DNA of 64,000 nucleotides from Halichoerus grypus (lineage: Eukaryota > Chordata > Mammalia > Carnivora > Phocidae): positions 129,437,444-129,501,443 of the forward strand of contig NC_135719.1 of the NCBI RefSeq assembly GCF_964656455.1, written 5' to 3'. The number at the start of each line of letters is the position of its first letter. Positions within the stretch are counted from its first letter, which is position 1. The notes under the pieces are model-generated. The model was given only the letters and a program-made list of their open reading frames with translations. It was not told the origin of the DNA and searched no databases. Made by a program: the position numbers and the translations under genes. This document shows, one piece after another, positions 58,500-64,000 of this stretch.

Positions 58500-59165
58500 C
58501 TCCTCTCTGCTGAGTTTCAGCTGAAACCATGGAATCATCTTTGACTCTGCTCTTACCCTTCGTATTCAGTCAATGGACGATACCGATATTTCTCCCCTTC
58601 TCTCATTTATTTCTTTTGCCACTGGCCTACCTAGGGCCCTCATCTCTTTTCTGAAAAATAAAAACAGCCTACCAACTGGTCGCTCTGCTTCTAGCTGCTG
58701 GATGGTCCAATCTCCCTTGCCACCTGAGTTATCTTCCAAAACACTGTCACAGTTTGTCAGTCCACTGGGAAGCTTTTGGCGACTCCTGGGGTTACAGAAG
58801 CATCTGTTTCTAAGCGTGCATTCTTGGCTCTCCACAACCCCGCCTCCGTCCGTCTTTCCAACCATCTCTCCCGGCACCTACCTACACCTGCCTTTGTCTC
58901 AGCCAACATGCCCTCCCCTTTTTATACCTCCTTGAATTTACTCACTGTTGGGATGTCTTCCTCCCCACACTTTCTCTGACATATCTATTTGTTCCTCAAG
59001 GCCCAACTTAGGATTTCCCCATGAAACCTTTTTTGATTCCTGTCCTTCACAGTGACACGTAGCAACTACTGTATTTGCTTTAGTTGTATAATAAAACTGC
59101 CTTTTAACATAGATCATTTTTCCGTGTCTGTCCATCCCTCTCTCCAACACTAGATTGCAGATGCC
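58500..59165 (+). mobile_element. LINE L2 fragment
   Basis: L2-type blocks in order: CATGGAATCATCTTTGACTC, CTACCAACTGGTCGCTCTGC, TTCCTCAAGGCCCAACTTAG, CCATGAAACCTTTTTTGATT, ACACTAGATTGCAGATGCCT. Related tail sequence continues near 59335-59430. The 103-120 codon frames in both directions here are repeat-derived. Confidence 0.72.
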
Positions 59166-59469
59166 TAGGGGCTAAAGTGTGTGTCTTCATCCCTTAAAAC
59201 AAAAGCTTAAATGTCCCCTTATCTATACTGACTACCATGCTCTTTTACTTTACCTCAGCTCCAAAATATTATAAATGTATATTACATAATTTGATGCCAT
59301 AATTTAAAAAAACTAGTTCTTGTTCTAGTATCTTATCTCCCAAATTAGATTGTAACCCTCTCAAGCTTAGGGAGCATGTGCCACTTGCATACTCCTCACT
59401 ACATTATACAACAAATACTCGCTGGATGAGTCACTTGACACATCTCCTCAGCCAAATAAAAATCCCAGG

Positions 59470-59565
59470 CTCTTCAAATAATTAGCTTTGTGACCTAAGG
59501 CAAATCATTTGTCCTCCAGGGGATTTAGTTTACGATACGGTAAAATGGATGATAGCTTTCATTTT
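59470..59565 (+). mobile_element. MIR SINE fragment
   Basis: TAGCTTTGTGACCTAAGGCA, AATCATTTGTCCTCCAGGGG, CGGTAAAATGGATGATAGC: sense MIR core. Confidence 0.7.
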
Positions 59566-61159
59566 TTAAATATAGACATTCACTGATGTGTTCCTTTAAA
59601 TCACAGAATTGGGTTTCATGCTAAATCTAAAAACAACAAACCAGAAGTTCAGAATCAACTGCATGCTTTCTGAAAGCAATATGAAAGGTATTTAATCAAA
59701 TTCAGTATTATTCTCATTTCCTCTCAGAATTTTAGAAATATATCAGACATTTTCCATGTCATTGTAAGTTAAAAAATATATATACATTATGTATATATGC
59801 ACATACACACACATATATTCATATAGTTTTTTTCCAGCCAATATAAGAGTATTGTACTAACGTTTATGTAAAATAGCAGTTCACAGGCTTCTCTTTCATA
59901 TCAAGACCCTCATATACCTTTGTCAGCCACTATTTTTTTTAAATCTACAAGTGGGGACCCTAATGTATTATTGTGGTCATTATACTTTATTCCATTTTGT
60001 TTATTCCATTCCAGTATATTGTGGCAGATTGAGCAATATATGAGATTCTTTCTTTTGGTGTAGAATTATAGTTCTGTCATTGTTAGAACAGGGATCACAT
60101 TAACCCTACTCTCCAAAGTCAGATTTTCCAGACATATCAACCATTAGGTAGCAATGACAGAAAGCATTCTAAAACTTTTGGAGTTTTGCAAGATATTGTA
60201 CCTCTTGTTAATTGAATTGGGAGATGATTGCCCTATGGTTACCTCAATTCATATGCTGTATAATTTACCATAATGATAATTAACTCCTTGTACTGAATGG
60301 GATAAAATGTGCATGAGTTAGTCTCTCTCACCCTTTCTTCTCCCTCTCTGTCTCTCTCTCACTCCTTCCCTCCTCCTATTTATATACAGCACTGTAAGTA
60401 AGCATTTTGCATGCACTGTGACAGGATTTGTTATAGCGGCTTTCCCCCATATTGCTGTGTCACTCAAAATATCTCTAAAAAGTAAAAGGCCTATTTTTAA
60501 AAAATTTCTTAGGTGGATTGGTTGTTACTTATTCCTTTGATCTAAGTATGTTTTGGTTTGTGAAAGAAAGGCCATAACCTCGCCCATTATATGTTATCTT
60601 TAATTCTAGGTTCATTTGTCCCTAGATTGCCCATAGTGCCTCAATATTTCAAAGACTATATTCCCACAGTTTCTTCTACCTTAAACAATTATGGAGTTGG
60701 TCAGCTGATCAAACTAACATATGCTTTTTAAATCCTTCCTACTTCTCAGATGAGGGAGAAAGGATATTATAACTCACAAATACATAAATGCTTTCAAAAC
60801 AAGCTTGATATTTGAGAGTTCCAACTTTTTTTTTAGATGAAAAATACTGAAGCACAAAAAAGCTAAGCAATATGAATGGATTCTTCCTTACAATGATATA
60901 ATTTGGCAAATACTTTAGATGAAATGATATGATCCTGGAGTTGCCTCAGAATAATCAGGGGCTAGGGTAGAGAGGCAGTATGGACAACGGTGAGACAAAG
61001 TCAGCCATGAATTGATCATTGTTGGACTTGGATAATGAGTACATGAACGTTCATCAGGTGATTTTGGTTACTTTTGAATATTTGACTTTTTTTTGTAATA
61101 AAAGGTATTTAAGAAGAAAATGATCAGCGTGACACCTGTCAGGGGGATCAAGGTGGAGT

Positions 61160-61257
61160 CCGGGCTTTGCCAGTAACATATGCAGCATGACTTTAGGTGG
61201 ATCACAACCTCCTATACTTTATTTTGCTGTCAGTAAAATGAAGGCATTAGATGAGAT
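61160..61257 (+). mobile_element. MIR SINE fragment
   Basis: GCATGACTTTAGGTGGATCA, CAACCTCCTATACTTTATTT, GTCAGTAAAATGAAGGCATT: diverged sense MIR. Confidence 0.6.
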
Positions 61258-61560
61258 CAGTGGTTTCCAAGGTGGGATTGCCTGCAAAGTTGTTTTGTTT
61301 TTTTTGTTTTTTTTAATTCCACTGTCAACTCAGAATTTTGTTTGGCTTTAGGAGATAGAAGGGAATATGTATTTCAAAATAACTTCTTAAGTTACTCTGA
61401 TACCACCAATACAAATTTGAGGGAAAAAAGAGTGACTTAAGGCCCTACCCTGCAACACTTGCCTAAGTCTCAGATGGGTTCTGAGAAGATGTATTTTTAA
61501 AAAAGCTCTCCAGGTGATTCTAACAGGGGTCCACGTACCACCCTCACAGAAACACTTTTC
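61258..61560 (+). mobile_element. MER5A-like DNA transposon remnant
   Basis: Begins CAGTGGTTTCCAAGGTGGGA and ends with AAGCTCTCCAGGTGATTCTA, ACAGGGGTCCACGTACCACC. The middle is poorly preserved and includes a T-rich insertion. Confidence 0.55.
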
Positions 61561-62734
61561 TAAATCATCTCCTCGGTTCCTTCTAACTAATCACCCCACG
61601 ATGTTACATGAGCATTATATTCTTTCTGCTTTCTATTTTATGCTATTTCATGAACTACTGATCATTTAACTATATGTATATAATGGTCAGGAAAATGATG
61701 CTAAGTTTCTTGCTTTGAGTCATGAGGCAAGGTAGAAGCACACTATGATTTAATTAGGATTTGTGTTTGACACCTCTGGGCTATTACTAAGAAAAATAAT
61801 CAACATCTATTAAGCAAATATATATAAATATATCCAGACTTCTTCTTGGGGAAAAAAATTTCCAAATTAAAATCAACCTATCAATTTTACACTGACTGTG
61901 TAAAAACAGATAAATTATTTTAGTTATCTATTTTCCAGCCTTGCTTCTCAATGCTTACATAGCATGGGGTTTTATTCTTTATGCTGCTCCTACTGGATAG
62001 ATTAACAAATTGAGATTAATGAGATTCTTCCCTTGCTTCCACCTGTTTTTAACCAAACACCTATATGCTACATGAACAGGGAATTGGGTGAATGCTCTTG
62101 TTGATCACCAAGTTTTTTTTGCATAGTGAATAAGGATTAGATGTGAATGACAGAAAGAACATTGTGATAAATATCTGCCTTCTGTAAGGAGCCATAAACA
62201 TGGGTCAAAAAGGTTCCAATAGCCCCTGTTACTTGAAAGCACAACTTTTGTTGCAATCTCTTACCCCCAAACCTAGAAATTAGTTTAGTGGCACCACACT
62301 ACATTTTTTGTGGAGAGAAGAATAGAAGTAAAACAGAAAAGCAGTCAAAGCCTTGAGGTATTACCTACTTTCCCTTTCATCCACTCACAAGTTTCCCACC
62401 CTAGAAGAAATGACTATGAAACATCATACTTGTGACTCCAATTGATTCCATTATGGTGTTGATAAGGGATGGAATAATGAGATGTTATTTTGTCATTACA
62501 GTGAGGGCTGAATTGAATATATGGAAAACTAACTCATCTTTGGGCCTAACATTTGCCAGTGATAATGAGAAGTTTGCACCAGGTGACTTTGCCATTTGGG
62601 CTTTGTCTCATTCTCAAAACTTTTCTGAGCTCAGAAATAGCTGTAATGTGCTAGAAATGCATTTGATATTTTACTTATTTTCAAAAAAAAAAAAAACGTA
62701 TTACTGGTTAAAGGACTTAAAATTACAACCAACT

Positions 62735-62822
62735 ATTAACCTTACCTCCAAATAACCATCACATTGGAGATTAGGATTTTAATATGATGTTGGGGGACAC
62801 AAACATTCAGTCCGTAACACTT
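62735..62822 (-). mobile_element. MaLR-type LTR end fragment
   Basis: ACCATCACATTGGAGATTAG, GATTTTAATATGATGTTGGG, GGACACAAACATTCAGTCCG is the reverse complement of the first ~90 bases of an MST/MLT1-type LTR. Confidence 0.75.
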
Positions 62823-63083
62823 GACTTGCAGCTGTGTAATACCAGTCTTGACTACCCCATCACATGACTTTGCCCTATGTGTCCTTGCCTTCATGTGACT
62901 GTCTTCTTACCAAGACACCAGTCATACTGGATTAGGACTGCACCCTACTGCAGTATGGCTTCATCAAACTTAACTAATTATATCGGCAACCTCCCTATTT
63001 CCAAATAAGTTCCCATGCTGAGATACTGGGGGTTAGGGCTTCAACATATCATTATAGGGTAGACAAAATTCAACCCATAACAG
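62823..63083 (-). mobile_element. Second MaLR-type LTR fragment
   Basis: ACACCAGTCATACTGGATTA, CTATTTCCAAATAAGTTCCC, GATACTGGGGGTTAGGGCTT, AATTCAACCCATAACA. Its reverse complement aligns by eye with the left half of the LTR at 56986-57460, so the two probably belong to related families. It directly abuts the preceding LTR fragment. Confidence 0.7.
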
Positions 63084-63154
63084 GAGGGTTTTCCAGACCT
63101 TTCTAGTTTGATCTAGTCTAGATCCAAATCCACGGGGTTTGGCCACATGACCTG

Positions 63155-63330
63155 GAGCACTATTCCCTAAACTTGCCATAACATAGTAATCACTAAAGGC
63201 CTTTAGTGAACATATAGATTCCTGGACCTCACCACAGACTTGTTGAATCAGGATCTCTAAGGGAGATGCCTGGAAATCTGTTTTTTGACAAGTATCTCTG
63301 GTTTGATTTTCTGATTAAGCAAATTTGGAA
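63155..63330 (+). mobile_element. MER5-type DNA transposon remnant
   Basis: ATAGATTCCTGGACCTCACC, GACTTGTTGAATCAGGATCT, GGAGATGCCTGGAAATCTGT follow MER5A order with divergence. Confidence 0.6.
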
Positions 63331-63379
63331 AACATGGAGTTAGGGAGTCTTGCACTTACTGAGTTCTGCCATGTTGTTC

Positions 63380-63560
63380 CTGGCTATGAAAGACATTTTG
63401 CATATTTCATCTAATTGGACCATCACATCAGTCCTCGGAGGCTGCTTTTGTCATCCTCACTGCATACCTGGAGAAACCATGCTAGGTAAGAGTAGAGCTA
63501 GAATTGGAGCTAGGTCTGATCTCAAAGTGCACTCTTCCCATCATGCTGACCGAAAGTTAA
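63380..63560 (-). mobile_element. MIR SINE remnant
   Basis: CATTTTGCATATTTCATCTA, ACCATCACATCAGTCCTCGG, ACCTGGAGAAACCATGCTAG, GAGCTAGAATTGGAGCTAGG, then GTGCACTCTTCCCATCATGC: reverse MIR. Confidence 0.72.
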
Positions 63561-64000
63561 AGAACCCGGGATCATCCAATCCACTGCAGTTCACTCTCCT
63601 CTTATTGCCAGGGTTAAACCTGCTTTCTTTTGTTCTTATGCTTATAAGAAACAAGACAACTGGTAGCTATCCTCCTCTATTTGGTTTTGCATGTACTGAA
63701 AAGCATCCTCTTCCCCACCCCCTTAATCCTTTACTTTTGGATCATTTGTTTGTTTTGCTTCTTGAGGAAACTCTAAAACTACTCTGTGTTCCTTTAGAGA
63801 AGATACACATTTGTTGAAGCCAACATGTCCCCTGCCATCCTATCTTTAGCAGGGCTGACACAAAAGCTATCTGCCATGGTGTTTTCTCTCTGTCATCCCT
63901 CAGGTACAAAATAGATTATATGACTCTCAGCAATTTATGCCCGGTTCTGCCAGGGAAGAAATGAGACTTCAAAACTTTCTACAAGTTGAACTTGATATAT
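63561..64000. other. Intron, unique, continues past the window
   Basis: No repeat or exon recognised. The 155-codon open frame at 63350-63817 starts at a TTG and its first third is the MIR above, so it is not called as a gene. Confidence 0.5.

Larger units (their letters stand above)
59166..62734. other. Intron with MIR/MER5 remnants
   Basis: A MIR lies at 59470-59565, a TA/CA-rich tract at 59768-59820, a MIR at 61160-61257 and MER5A pieces at 61258-61560. The remainder (for example 59830-61100 and 61570-62730) is AT-rich, unique, with no exon recognised. Confidence 0.5.
1..64000 (+). other. NRXN3: Internal segment of the neurexin-3 gene (two exons plus flanking introns)
   Basis: The two coding exons seen at 7302-7391 and 12658-12965 are consecutive parts of neurexin-3 on the + strand. 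The whole window therefore lies inside this gene: a partial upstream intron, one complete intron of 5266 bases, and a partial downstream intron of more than 51 kb. Neurexins are presynaptic single-pass adhesion proteins that bind neuroligins, LRRTMs, cerebellins and other partners. Both alpha and beta transcripts contain these exons, because both promoters lie upstream of LNS6. The preceding LNS6 exon and the following stalk, transmembrane and cytoplasmic exons are outside the window; I looked for the next stalk segment (starting PTSDD in human, from memory) and did not see it. Gene identity is from recalled protein sequence, not a search. Confidence 0.95.

Noticed and set aside
58573..58935. 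120-codon open frame
   Set aside because: Lies in an L2 remnant; antisense frames of similar length overlap it.
63350..63817. 155-codon open frame
   Set aside because: Starts at TTG, its first third is a reversed MIR, and the rest has no domain or splice context.

Overview
The window is a stretch of mammalian nuclear DNA, almost all intronic, from inside the neurexin-3 gene (NRXN3), read on the + strand. Two coding exons can be recognised. The first is the 90-nt alternative cassette exon of splice site 4 (SS4), at 7302-7391. The second is the 308-nt exon at 12658-12965, which encodes the C-terminal part of the sixth LNS domain and the start of the Thr-rich stalk. Both fit NRXN3 better than NRXN1 or NRXN2 as I recall those proteins. 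Everything else is intron: about 7.3 kb upstream of SS4 (partial), 5.3 kb between the exons, and at least 51 kb downstream (partial). I found no other protein gene, RNA gene, CRISPR array or bacterial-type feature.

The organism is a carnivoran. At least nine tRNA-derived CAN-SINE insertions have the carnivore head (GCGCCTGGGTGGCTCAGT and variants), and there are carnivore-type L1 3' ends. The SINE bodies (CTGCTCAGCGGGGAGTCTGC, tails ending in GACAAATAAA/AATAAAATCTTT) resemble arctoid (bear, seal, mustelid) copies. They lack the dog-specific and cat-specific body variants I know. The species cannot be fixed from reading alone.

Layout: 1-7301 is upstream intron with decayed MIRs. At 7302-7391 lies the SS4 exon, flanked by weak splice sites and a dense TAAA/TTAA cluster downstream; from there to about 9.2 kb I see no repeats. 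At 12658-12965 lies the LNS6/stalk exon, followed by a repeat-poor 2 kb. From 15 to 31 kb there are many insertions: L1 tails, SINEs, a 1.1-kb L1, and a composite L1 region at 28.9-31.1 kb. From 31 to 64 kb there are scattered MIR, L2, MER5/MER20 and MaLR-type LTR remnants, four SINEs between 39.9 and 46.3 kb, one at 58 kb, an 82-bp tandem duplication at 56.3 kb, and several repeat-free stretches.

The biology is post-transcriptional. Inclusion of the SS4 exon adds 30 residues to LNS6 and switches which postsynaptic ligands neurexin can bind. The flanking intron carries the type of motif cluster that STAR-family RNA-binding proteins use to control that choice. I found no undescribed system. 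The most useful leads are the SS4 regulatory cluster, a strong unassigned 3' splice site with a short stop-terminated frame about 1.1 kb after the second exon, the composite L1, and the recent tandem duplication.
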